From Pseudomonas siliginis (GTDB lineage Bacteria > Pseudomonadota > Gammaproteobacteria > Pseudomonadales > Pseudomonadaceae), in NCBI RefSeq assembly GCF_019145195.1, contig NZ_JAHSTW010000001.1, positions 434,001-498,000 on the forward strand: a DNA stretch of 64,000 bases. Reading direction: 5' to 3'. Below, one piece after another: positions 1 to 7,855 of the stretch (the first letter of the stretch is position 1; every line of letters starts with the position of its first letter). The position numbers and the translations under genes are program-made. The notes under the pieces are model-generated. The model was not told where the DNA came from. It was given only the letters and a program-made list of their open reading frames with translations, and searched no databases.

Positions 1-1
1 G

Positions 2-52
2 CCCTTCTCCATCGATCAATTGCGCGACAAAGTCAAAGGCATTCTGAACTAA
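2..52 (+). CDS. 3' end of an upstream gene, possibly a response regulator
   Basis: Only the last 16 codons are inside the window. They encode a tail beginning PFSIDQLRDKV and ending with TAA at 50-52. A Pro-Phe followed by an amphipathic helix resembles the C-terminus of CheY-like receiver domains, where a conserved Lys-Pro-Phe precedes the last helix. The Lys would lie outside the window, so the family is a guess. The gene runs in the same direction as the toxin-like gene that follows. Confidence 0.4.
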   Translation, partial: PFSIDQLRDKVKGILN

Positions 53-138
53 ACCTGATAAATGTCCGTCGCGGATGCAACTTGTCACATCCAAAAATAA
101 TCAGCAACTAACTAACACTGCCATTGCTTAACCTGCCA

Positions 139-222
139 GCTCTATCCTGAATAATCTTTGGCCGCGTTAATAAATAACGAAAATACAGCCAAGGAACTTT
201 CGATACTCATTCAGGATAGAGC
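139..222 (+). promoter_or_regulatory. Rod-like inverted repeat in the toxin leader, burying the ribosome-binding site
   Basis: A perfect 14-bp inverted repeat pairs 139-152 (GCTCTATCCTGAAT) with 209-222 (ATTCAGGATAGAGC). Nested inside are a 7-bp helix (156-162 with 188-194, one G-U pair) and a 5-bp hairpin (165-169 with 175-179, loop ATAAA). The right outer arm contains the AGGA Shine-Dalgarno of the gene starting at 225. In RNA the three helices would stack into one rod and hide that site. The pairing is visible in the sequence; a regulatory role is inferred. Confidence 0.6.
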
Positions 223-224
223 CC

Positions 225-3200
225 ATGCAGTTCATTTCTTCCGACGTGCCTGCCGCCGTCGATCGCTTCGCGCCCGATAAACAGGAACGCGCGCTTATTG
301 TTCAGTCACTTGCCGAAGCCCTTAAGGCAACTGAGTTTGAAGTCTCGGCCGACAGTTACTCGGCAAGCGCGTCGCTGCCGGTCGCCACTGTATTCAATGT
401 GCAAGATCGCTTCATCCCCCGGGTCATCGGCAGCAGTTTTGACGAACGCTGTGAACCAGCACGCAATGCCTTCAAAAATTTAATTGCAACCCCGGAGTTT
501 GCGCAGCTGTTACGCAACCATTCTTTTTCAGCTGATATTAAACTAGCAGTGGATGCCAACGCCGGAGTTCTCATTGTTTATGACTCAGAGTTCGAATCCC
601 ATCGTTTCAGCATTGCACTGGACAATGCTGAAGTTTCGGTGTTTTCCGAAGAGCTCGACATGCTCGCCGATTTGGCAAAAACCATCGGCGGCGTCGTTTA
701 TTCCGGCCAAGTGATTGGCATAGTGCAATGGTTGAAGTTCAACGGTTATGACTTGCCGACGAACATTGCCAAAACCCGGGCACTGATTGAATGGCTGGCC
801 TTCGAACTGCCTGAGCCGCCTTCCTTGGGCGACTACCACGAATTGCTCCACGCCGATGAGTCGTCACCGTTTCATTTATCGATAGCGGACCGCAAAGTCA
901 TAACCCAGACAGTGCATGAGCTGACCCAAGGTGCGACAAGCCTGTTGCAGGTACTGGCGTTCGCCAACTTCAACCTGATTCCGGCACAGGACATACGCGA
1001 CAACGCGGACAAGTTCCTGCACAACTTCCTGAGGCGAAAAACCGCTCGCGCCCTGGGAGAAATCCTGCATGCACGGCTCGGCTGGCATCTGGAAGCCAAT
1101 AACCCGGACGTGCGCGAACGCCAGCTCAACGAGTTGGTCATCGCTGCGCTGATCATCGACATGCAATTGCGTTCCGATCAGCCTCTTGTCGCCGGCTATG
1201 ACTTCTATCAACCGGCGAATGCCGCACTCGGCGCGGCCGAAGTACGCGTCCTGTTCGAACAGCATCTGGTTGATCAGGGCCTGAGCGAAGCGCACAACGC
1301 GCCACTGGCAGCGCATCTGTTGATGGCAGGTGCAGCGCCGGAGTTGCTCATCGACCAGATCCCGCCCGGGCTCACGCTGGACAAGCCAGGCTGGGTAACC
1401 GCCCGCCAGAGCGCTGCCGTGGTCGAGCACGCCGCACCTGGTAGCTCGCGAGCAATGACGTTTGCACAACTCAAGGCGTTTTCCGAGCTGACCCCGGTTT
1501 CCGGTGAGCTCGACAAGTTGTACGAAGCGGCGGCGATCCCGGCGGTGGTGGACTGGGCGGTACTCAACGGAGTGATTCCTTATCGCAGCGACAAAGACTA
1601 CGACAAGGCCGCGATGATCAAGGCCAGCGCATTTTTCTCGCGTTACATGGAGGCTCTGGCCCAGTCTGAGACTGGCTTGTCCACCGCGCCTCCGGACCGG
1701 CGCAAAATCGCTTTGCGTGCGCTGGAGCAAGTGATGCCCGCCGGCGCCTATCTCGAACAACAGGCCTTCGAAATAAAGTACCTGGACAGCTTCGGCGAAC
1801 GTAGCTGGCTGGAAGGGTTGAAGGCTGCGCATCCGGCGGGGATTCTCACCGAGTTCTGGAATTTCCTCGCCAGCGCCACTGACAACAACCAATACGCGAT
1901 CAACGGCCTGTTGCGCTTACGCCTGTCGATTCTCGATCTGTATCTTTCCGGCGATCTGGTTGAAGACGGACAACTTTCGGACAAATTCAAGACCCGCGAC
2001 AACTTCCACCCCCCGGCCGATGCCTTCACCCGCCTGGCCGAACTGCAATCGCCGTCGCAACTGTTTGATCAGGCGTTTGATCGTTACTACCGGAACGTGC
2101 GCGAGGGTCTATCGTCCCTGATCAAAATGGCGATCACGCAGATGCCAGAGCCTGATCGTCAGGCCTTGACCAGCGGCCAAATGACCTTCTACACCGTCAG
2201 GAAGGAAGTCAATCCACTGAATCCGCAGCAAGAAACGCAAATCCAGCGAGATGAGGCCAATGGGCGTTACGGGATCATTCTTTGCTGCGACAACGGTGAT
2301 CGGCTGCGTGCTTACGAACTGTTCACGCTGCGCGGCGTCTGCTACGAGCGTCCGGATCTGGCCCTCAAGCTGCAAGACACCGGCCTCATTCATCAACGGC
2401 CGACCCTTTCGTACACCGGCAGCAAGTATGATTTTCAGGACAAAAACAAAGCCGGCGAGTGGCCCCTCGATTACGCCGCCTACCGCGAAGGCAGCGAACC
2501 ACGCCAGGGCATGACTTCCAAAGTAGTGGTGGAGAAGCTCTGGCAGCTGCAACTGGAAGAGACTGATGTGCGCGCGGTTCCGCTGTTCTTTTCTGCGCAA
2601 CTGGATGAGATCGCCCAATGCGTACTGGACAACCATCCTGTCGCCCGCCGCGAGGAGTTGTATGCCGCACTGGATGTGCGCAATGGTCTGGAAGAATGGC
2701 GCGACACCAGGGAGATCGTCGAGAACCTGGCAATCAACGTCATCGTGCCGTTCAAACAGTGCATTGAAGACATTCGTTCCGGACGCACCGACCGTGTCGC
2801 CGAAGGCATTGGGGGCTGCATTCTGGATGGCCTGTCGGTCATCGGCCTGCTGGTCGGTCTTGGCGCGTCGGCAGCGAGCATCATCGCCAAGACCGGGTCG
2901 ACCACCCTCAAACTGCTGAAAGTCGCCAAAGCCGTGGCCCGAGCGGCCGTGTCGCTGATCAACCCGCTCGACGGATTGCCCACCCTCGCCCGCAAAGGTT
3001 TTCGTCTGGTCAAACGCGGCGTGGTCTTTGCCGGCGAAACCGCGCTCGATGCCGCGCACACCGCCAGCGTGCAATTGAAAAGGTTGATGCATGGCGTCGA
3101 GAGTCGGGACTGGCTCAGGCTCTCCCACACCGGCGATGTGCGTCAGGCGACCTGGCGAGGCGCCGACGCGCTTGGCGAAGCGATCAACATCGCAGTGCTC

Positions 3201-4148
3201 GAACGCAACCAGCACTGGCACGCGCTGAGCATCCGCACCGGCGGTGCCTGGGGCCCGCGCCTGAAACTGCTCGACCTGGGCAACTTCGCCCCGCTGAAGC
3301 GCCTGTTCGGCCGCTTCAAGCCATTCAGTTACACCCGCGGTTATCTGAAAAAAGCCATTCCCCACGCCCGGACCAAGCTGGACAACTCCATCAGCGCGCT
3401 GTCGCAACTGTCGTCCAACGACGACATTCGCGCGGTGCTCAAGCATGTGTTCGGTAACGATTCCGATGAAGTGGCACAGCACGTGTCGAAACATCTCAGC
3501 GCGATGCGCAAGGATCTCGAGTCGATCAGCTTCAGCAATGTGACGTTCCGCCCGCATCAACCCGGCGTAATCGCCTCGCTTTCGCCACCGGCCTATAAGC
3601 GTTGGCAGACAGCGCTGCGCACTGGCGAGAAGATCGATGAGTCCGCAGGCCGGTTTTTGTCGATTTATCCGGACAATCTCGATGAGTTTTACAAGTTGTC
3701 GCGCTACGACGACGGCAGCGTCGCCGACGTGCTGATTCACGAAATGTCCCACGGTGGCCCGGACACCCTCGACCTGTACTACGGCAAGGTCTACCCGGAG
3801 TTGCATCAGGCGGAATTCGATGCGGTCGGACTGCTGGAGCTGGCTCGGGACGCGCGCAAGGCGCATCCGGACAACCTGATCAACCCACATCACGCTCTGG
3901 CGCACCGACCGGGATTCGTCGAGTTCAACCAGGTAAAAGCCAGTCTGCCGAAACTGGTCCAGGACCATCCGGCGCTGGCCAACGCTGAGTCATACATGCT
4001 TGCGGTATCGCTGCTCGATCAAGCGCAAACGCGTCCGGCCACATTGAGCTTCAATGTGAAGACCATCGACGATGCCGTGCGCAACACCGCTGCCGGCAAG
4101 TTTCTGCAAGGGCCGCTGCTGCTCAATCTCGCCAAACCGGTCAGTTAA
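225..4148 (+). CDS. Large toxin-like protein with C-terminal aspzincin-type metalloprotease motif
   Basis: This 1307-residue protein has no obvious signal peptide. Residues about 1-850 are mostly helical. A Gly/Ala-rich hydrophobic stretch follows at about 858-890, a candidate membrane-inserting segment. Near the C-terminus, H1172-E-M-S-H1176 is followed by T1181-L-D1183-L-Y-Y1186-G1187. HExxH plus T-x-D-x-x-Y-G is the zinc-binding signature of aspzincin (M35-like) endopeptidases, with D1183 as the expected third ligand. The layout (large N-terminal region, hydrophobic middle, enzymatic tail) recalls the large toxins, some annotated with dermonecrotic-toxin-like domains, of plant-associated pseudomonads. 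The ATG at 225 has AGGA seven bases upstream, inside a strong inverted repeat. The protease assignment is motif-based; target and secretion route are unknown. Confidence 0.6.
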   Translation: MQFISSDVPAAVDRFAPDKQERALIVQSLAEALKATEFEVSADSYSASASLPVATVFNVQDRFIPRVIGSSFDERCEPARNAFKNLIATPEFAQLLRNHSFSADIKLAVDANAGVLIVYDSEFESHRFSIALDNAEVSVFSEELDMLADLAKTIGGVVYSGQVIGIVQWLKFNGYDLPTNIAKTRALIEWLAFELPEPPSLGDYHELLHADESSPFHLSIADRKVITQTVHELTQGATSLLQVLAFANFNLIPAQDIRDNADKFLHNFLRRKTARALGEILHARLGWHLEANNPDVRERQLNELVIAALIIDMQLRSDQPLVAGYDFYQPANAALGAAEVRVLFEQHLVDQGLSEAHNAPLAAHLLMAGAAPELLIDQIPPGLTLDKPGWVTARQSAAVVEHAAPGSSRAMTFAQLKAFSELTPVSGELDKLYEAAAIPAVVDWAVLNGVIPYRSDKDYDKAAMIKASAFFSRYMEALAQSETGLSTAPPDRRKIALRALEQVMPAGAYLEQQAFEIKYLDSFGERSWLEGLKAAHPAGILTEFWNFLASATDNNQYAINGLLRLRLSILDLYLSGDLVEDGQLSDKFKTRDNFHPPADAFTRLAELQSPSQLFDQAFDRYYRNVREGLSSLIKMAITQMPEPDRQALTSGQMTFYTVRKEVNPLNPQQETQIQRDEANGRYGIILCCDNGDRLRAYELFTLRGVCYERPDLALKLQDTGLIHQRPTLSYTGSKYDFQDKNKAGEWPLDYAAYREGSEPRQGMTSKVVVEKLWQLQLEETDVRAVPLFFSAQLDEIAQCVLDNHPVARREELYAALDVRNGLEEWRDTREIVENLAINVIVPFKQCIEDIRSGRTDRVAEGIGGCILDGLSVIGLLVGLGASAASIIAKTGSTTLKLLKVAKAVARAAVSLINPLDGLPTLARKGFRLVKRGVVFAGETALDAAHTASVQLKRLMHGVESRDWLRLSHTGDVRQATWRGADALGEAINIAVLERNQHWHALSIRTGGAWGPRLKLLDLGNFAPLKRLFGRFKPFSYTRGYLKKAIPHARTKLDNSISALSQLSSNDDIRAVLKHVFGNDSDEVAQHVSKHLSAMRKDLESISFSNVTFRPHQPGVIASLSPPAYKRWQTALRTGEKIDESAGRFLSIYPDNLDEFYKLSRYDDGSVADVLIHEMSHGGPDTLDLYYGKVYPELHQAEFDAVGLLELARDARKAHPDNLINPHHALAHRPGFVEFNQVKASLPKLVQDHPALANAESYMLAVSLLDQAQTRPATLSFNVKTIDDAVRNTAAGKFLQGPLLLNLAKPVS

Positions 4149-4243
4149 GCGCTGAACGGCCCGCCGGTGAACAGGGTGCATTTCAATCACTTCGCTGTGG
4201 TTTAATTGCGCCCTTTTTTCTTCCATGGGTCAGAGGATCAGTC

Positions 4244-5548
4244 TTGAGCCATTCGCGTACCACCAAAGTTCTGGTCATCGGCTACGTCTGGCCAGAACCG
4301 CGCTCATCGGCGGCCAGCGGGCATGTCATGCAGATCCTCGAGACATTTCTCGATCAAGGCTGGGACATCACGTTCAGCAGCCCGGCCGGCCCGGGTGAAC
4401 ACAAGGCTGATCTGACAGCGCTGGGCATTCGCGAAGTATCGATCGAGCTCAACAACAGCAGTTTCGACGTGTTCATCAGCGAGTTGGCGCCGGATATTGT
4501 GCTGTTCGATCAGTTCATGATGGAAGAACAGTTCGGCTGGCGGGTGGAGAAACACTGCCCGGACGCCCTGCGCATCCTCGAAACCTCCGACCTGCAAAGC
4601 CTGCGGCATGCGCGTCATCAGCGCCTGAAAGACCGGCTGAAAAGCAACGACGAGCAGACTGATTTCACCGGGCTGTTTGCACCGGCATTGCCCGAAGAAT
4701 TCCAGCTGATGGCCGGCACCGATCTGGCCAAACGGGAAATCGCTGCGCTGTATCGGTGCGACTTGAACCTGATGATTTCCGAAGTCGAGATCGACCTGCT
4801 GGTGGAGGAATTTGGCCTGCCCCGGCAAATCCTGCATTGGTGTCCGTTGATGATTGATCTTCCGGACACCACCCCGCCAGGTTTCGAGGAGCGCGCGCAT
4901 TTCCTCAGCATTGGCAACTTCCGTCACGCGCCAAACTGGGATGCCGTGCTCTGGATGAAGACCACGCTCTGGCCGCTGATCCGCGCGCGCCTGCCTCGCG
5001 CGCAACTGCATATCTATGGCGCCTATACACCGCCCAAAGCCACCGCACTGCACAACCCGGCCCAAGGCTTTCACATCATGGACTGGGCCGAAGATGCGCT
5101 TGAAGTGATGTCGGCAGCACGAGTCTGCCTTGCGCCATTGCGCTTTGGCGCGGGAATCAAGGGCAAACTGCTCGATGCCATGCTCTGTGGCACGCCGAGT
5201 GTGACCACGCCGATCGGCGCCGAAGCCATGCACGGCGACGCTCCGTGGCCGGGAGCCGTCGCCCTCGACGCAAACACCTTTGCCGAACAGGCGGTGCAAC
5301 TGTACGAAGATCCAGCGCGCTGGCAGCAAGCGCATATTCAGGCTTCGGCACTTTTGCAGCAGCGTTATCAGCGCAGCGTACATGGCCCGCGTCTGATCAA
5401 CCGGATAGATGATTGCCGACAACACTTGGCACAACTTAGAAACGACAACTTCACCGGCGCCATGTTGCGACATCACACACTCAAAAGCACTCAATACATG
5501 GCTCAATGGATCGAAGCCAAAAATCAGCTGACCCCAACAGAGCGTTGA
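4244..5548 (+). CDS. Group-1 (GT4-like) glycosyltransferase
   Basis: This 434-residue protein should transfer a sugar from a nucleotide-sugar donor. The N-terminal half carries the Rossmann-like acceptor region (KVLVIGYVWPEP). The C-terminal half has two family hallmarks: a GNFRHAPNWDAV segment near the domain boundary, and RFGAGIKGKLLDAMLCGTP followed by a Gly-Ala-Glu turn, which forms the donor-binding site. Translation probably starts at TTG 4244, with AGAGGA upstream. It lies 95 bases after the toxin-like gene on the same strand, so co-transcription is possible. Whether it modifies that protein, a surface glycan or a small molecule cannot be read from the sequence. Confidence 0.75.
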   Translation: MSHSRTTKVLVIGYVWPEPRSSAASGHVMQILETFLDQGWDITFSSPAGPGEHKADLTALGIREVSIELNNSSFDVFISELAPDIVLFDQFMMEEQFGWRVEKHCPDALRILETSDLQSLRHARHQRLKDRLKSNDEQTDFTGLFAPALPEEFQLMAGTDLAKREIAALYRCDLNLMISEVEIDLLVEEFGLPRQILHWCPLMIDLPDTTPPGFEERAHFLSIGNFRHAPNWDAVLWMKTTLWPLIRARLPRAQLHIYGAYTPPKATALHNPAQGFHIMDWAEDALEVMSAARVCLAPLRFGAGIKGKLLDAMLCGTPSVTTPIGAEAMHGDAPWPGAVALDANTFAEQAVQLYEDPARWQQAHIQASALLQQRYQRSVHGPRLINRIDDCRQHLAQLRNDNFTGAMLRHHTLKSTQYMAQWIEAKNQLTPTER

Positions 5549-5613
5549 TCACATCAATTACATGACTTGCATTAAAAGTGAACTTTCGCAATAACACGAA
5601 CATGCCTATAAAC

Positions 5614-5648
5614 ATCCTGCGCGCAACTAATTAACCACTTCGCAGGAT
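5614..5648 (+). promoter_or_regulatory. Hairpin covering the PI-PLC ribosome-binding site
   Basis: ATCCTGCG (5614-5621) pairs perfectly with CGCAGGAT (5641-5648) across a 19-base loop. The right arm holds the AGGA Shine-Dalgarno for the ATG at 5656. It resembles, in smaller form, the structure before the toxin gene at 225; both use an ATCCTG anti-Shine-Dalgarno. Regulation is inferred. Confidence 0.45.
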
Positions 5649-5655
5649 ATGCAAC

Positions 5656-6519
5656 ATGGAAAACTTCGACGATATACCAACCCATCAATGGATGGCTGAT
5701 TCACCACAAATCGATAATCTTTCGCTATTTGAAATGACCCTGCCCGGCGCGCATAACGCCGGTTGTGACTGGGAAGCCTCTTACGCCCTGATTCCCGGTA
5801 AAAACTGGCTTGCCTGCCAGGACGTTTCCTTTTATTCGCAGTTGAATCGCGGCGCTCGCGCACTTGATGTACGCCTTGTTTACAACAGCAAGGCGAAACA
5901 ACTGGCGAAGTTTCGTTTCCATCACAATGGATTCAACTCTTCCCGAACGCTTGAAGACCTGATCAGGGACCTTAAGGGATTTTATGAAAGAAGCCCGAAC
6001 GAGTTTATCGTTCTGGACTTCCATGAACTTTCCAACGCTACAGATCCATTCAACCATGACGAGTTCAAAACAGCTTTGCTGGAGCACCTCGGGGAACGGA
6101 TTATTCCCACCGACAATCTGCACCTGACAATCGGCGAACTCAAAGCCATCAATCCATTGCAACGCATCATGGTGGCCGCGCCGATGACCTGGGAAAGCGA
6201 AGACTTTCGTTTCTACAGGCCAATCAATCACAAGTGGATCGGCAAATCACAGGTCAGCACCTCGGATCTTTATGGCTATATAGACAACGTACTTAGCACA
6301 CCTGTCAGTACGCTCCGCCCATGGTCGCTGTCGGCAACCAGTTACACACTCGGCGGCCCACAGCGAATCCTCGACAGTCTTGACGAGTGGTTCGACCCGG
6401 AAAAATCCGATTGGGCGCGCAAGTGCAACATCATCAATTTCGACTTCATCAAAAATTCGAACATCGTGCGTTTCTGCCAAATGGCCAACGTGCAAAAGGC
6501 GCGCGACAAGCTCAGCTGA
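5656..6519 (+). CDS. Phosphatidylinositol-specific phospholipase C-like protein
   Basis: This 287-residue protein matches the single-domain bacterial PI-PLC X fold, which cleaves phosphatidylinositol or GPI anchors by general acid-base catalysis. The first catalytic His is H33 in LPGAHNAG. D71 and R73 in LDVRL match the substrate-binding Asp-x-Arg pair. H89 or H90 in RFHHNGF is the second catalytic His. IVLDFHEL follows, as expected in the barrel. There is no Sec signal peptide, unlike the secreted Bacillus enzymes, so it either acts inside the cell or leaves by another route. It follows the glycosyltransferase by 107 bases. Confidence 0.8.
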   Translation: MENFDDIPTHQWMADSPQIDNLSLFEMTLPGAHNAGCDWEASYALIPGKNWLACQDVSFYSQLNRGARALDVRLVYNSKAKQLAKFRFHHNGFNSSRTLEDLIRDLKGFYERSPNEFIVLDFHELSNATDPFNHDEFKTALLEHLGERIIPTDNLHLTIGELKAINPLQRIMVAAPMTWESEDFRFYRPINHKWIGKSQVSTSDLYGYIDNVLSTPVSTLRPWSLSATSYTLGGPQRILDSLDEWFDPEKSDWARKCNIINFDFIKNSNIVRFCQMANVQKARDKLS

Positions 6520-6607
6520 GCGGTCACCACGGACGGCCGGACGGAAGTGGCACAAATGGCAAAAAACGAGGCATGATCGCGCAGCGATAATAAAAAAGTG
6601 CCCCGTC

Positions 6608-7513
6608 ATGACCCGAACCGCTCGCGTGACCGACCCTTCCTACGAGTTGATGGACGACCATAACGGTTTGTCCATCATCTACCGCCAGCACGGCTTCCCC
6701 TGCCCGCTGGTGCGTTGGCATTTCCACAAGGAATACGAGCTGCACCTGATCGTTGCCAGTTCCGGCAAAGTGTTCATCGGCGATTACATTGGCAACTTCT
6801 ATCCGGAAACCCTGTTTCTGACCGGTCCCAACCTGCCGCACAACTGGATCAGCCAGATCGCTGAAGATGAAGTGGTGGAGAAGCGCGACATGCTGGTCAA
6901 CTTCACCGACGAATTGTTCGAGAGCGGGCACCAGGTGTTCGCTGAGCTGAAATCCCTGGCGCCACTGCTTGAGCGTGCGCAGTACGGCATCGAATTTCGT
7001 TGCAAGCGCACTATCCGTCAGGCCATGACACTGATGCAGCGGATCGCCGACAGCACCGGCATCACTCGCCTCGGGCATTTTTTCATCCTGATGGAATTGC
7101 TCGCGGCCAGTGATGATTTCCAGTTGCTGTCCGGTGCCACCACGCCGCAACTGGCCGACGAACACAACATCGACCGCACCAACCGCGCGGTCGATTACAT
7201 CTTCAGCCATTACGCCCGGGACATTTCACTGGAGGAAGTGGCCGAGCACCTGGGCATGACGCCAACTTACTTCAGCCGGGTATTCAAACAGGCCACCGGA
7301 CGCAACTTCATCGAATTCGTCAATCGCCTGCGCATCAGCAAATCCTGTGAGCTGCTGGCCGACGGCGACAAACCGGTGACCGAGGTGTGCTTCGAGTCGG
7401 GCTTCAACAATATTTCCAACTTCAATCGACGCTTTCAGCAACTCAAGGGCATGACGCCGTCGCACTATCGACGGCTGGCGGTGCAGCGCCTGACTGAACA
7501 GAACCATCTCTGA
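6608..7513 (+). CDS. mtlR: AraC-family activator of the mannitol operon
   Basis: This 301-residue regulator has an N-terminal cupin-like sensor region (RWHFHKEYELHLIV) and a C-terminal pair of helix-turn-helix motifs from about residue 195 (ISLEEVAEHLGMTPTYFSRVFKQ and the GFNNISNFNRRF segment typical of AraC proteins). In P. fluorescens the activator MtlR sits immediately upstream of mtlEFGKDYZ, as here, and responds to mannitol, sorbitol and arabitol. The ATG at 6608 fits the usual length; the reading frame stays open further upstream but would overlap the PI-PLC gene. A REPIN separates it from mtlE. Confidence 0.9.
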   Translation: MTRTARVTDPSYELMDDHNGLSIIYRQHGFPCPLVRWHFHKEYELHLIVASSGKVFIGDYIGNFYPETLFLTGPNLPHNWISQIAEDEVVEKRDMLVNFTDELFESGHQVFAELKSLAPLLERAQYGIEFRCKRTIRQAMTLMQRIADSTGITRLGHFFILMELLAASDDFQLLSGATTPQLADEHNIDRTNRAVDYIFSHYARDISLEEVAEHLGMTPTYFSRVFKQATGRNFIEFVNRLRISKSCELLADGDKPVTEVCFESGFNNISNFNRRFQQLKGMTPSHYRRLAVQRLTEQNHL

Positions 7514-7526
7514 CGACACTCTCCCT

Positions 7527-7614
7527 GTGGGAGCGAGCCTGCTCGCGAAAGCGGTCTGTCAGTGAAAAATCCTGTGGCTGACACACCATCTTCGCGAGCA
7601 GGCTCGCTCCCACA
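7527..7614. repeat. REPIN (two inverted REPs) upstream of mtlE
   Basis: A REP with core GGGAGCGAGCCTGCTCGCG begins at 7527 and its reverse complement ends at 7614, giving an 88-base unit. It lies between mtlR and the mtl promoter region. Confidence 0.9.
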
Positions 7615-7855
7615 AAAAACCGTGCCCCGGCTGGCGAAATCTGTACGCATTCGCTAACGGTCCCTCGCGCAAAACCCCTTCCCTGCGTTCCCCCGCCCAA
7701 ACCCCAGTGCAAAAAAGTATCAACAAAAGTGCTAGGGATGATTTGTCAGCTCCGCCGTGGAAGGCTGTAATCAGCGCAGATTCTTCCTGCATTCGGAAGA
7801 CACAAAAACAATAACTGTCCTTCTGCCCCGTCGGGTGCCAGAAAAGGAGTGCACG
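7615..7855 (+). promoter_or_regulatory. mtl operon promoter region with candidate MtlR half-sites
   Basis: No gene lies between the REPIN and mtlE. AGTGC occurs at 7706-7710 and again at 7728-7732, a 22-bp step in the same orientation. Tandem half-sites about two helical turns apart are typical of AraC-family activators, so these are candidate MtlR sites. No convincing sigma70 -35 box is visible, as expected of an activator-dependent promoter. AAAAGGAG at about 7842-7849 is the mtlE ribosome-binding site. Confidence 0.4.

Noticed and set aside
209..222. RsmA/RsmE binding site at the toxin ribosome-binding site
   Set aside because: The GGA lies in a stem instead of a loop and lacks the full A-N-GGA context.
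2109..3968. 619-codon open frame on the minus strand inside the toxin gene
   Set aside because: High-GC codon periodicity opens the antisense frame; it has no ribosome-binding site or recognisable domain, while the plus-strand protein has a coherent motif set.
7527..7614. CRISPR-like repeats
   Set aside because: REP copies are palindromic, dispersed between genes and lack regular unique spacers; no cas genes are present.
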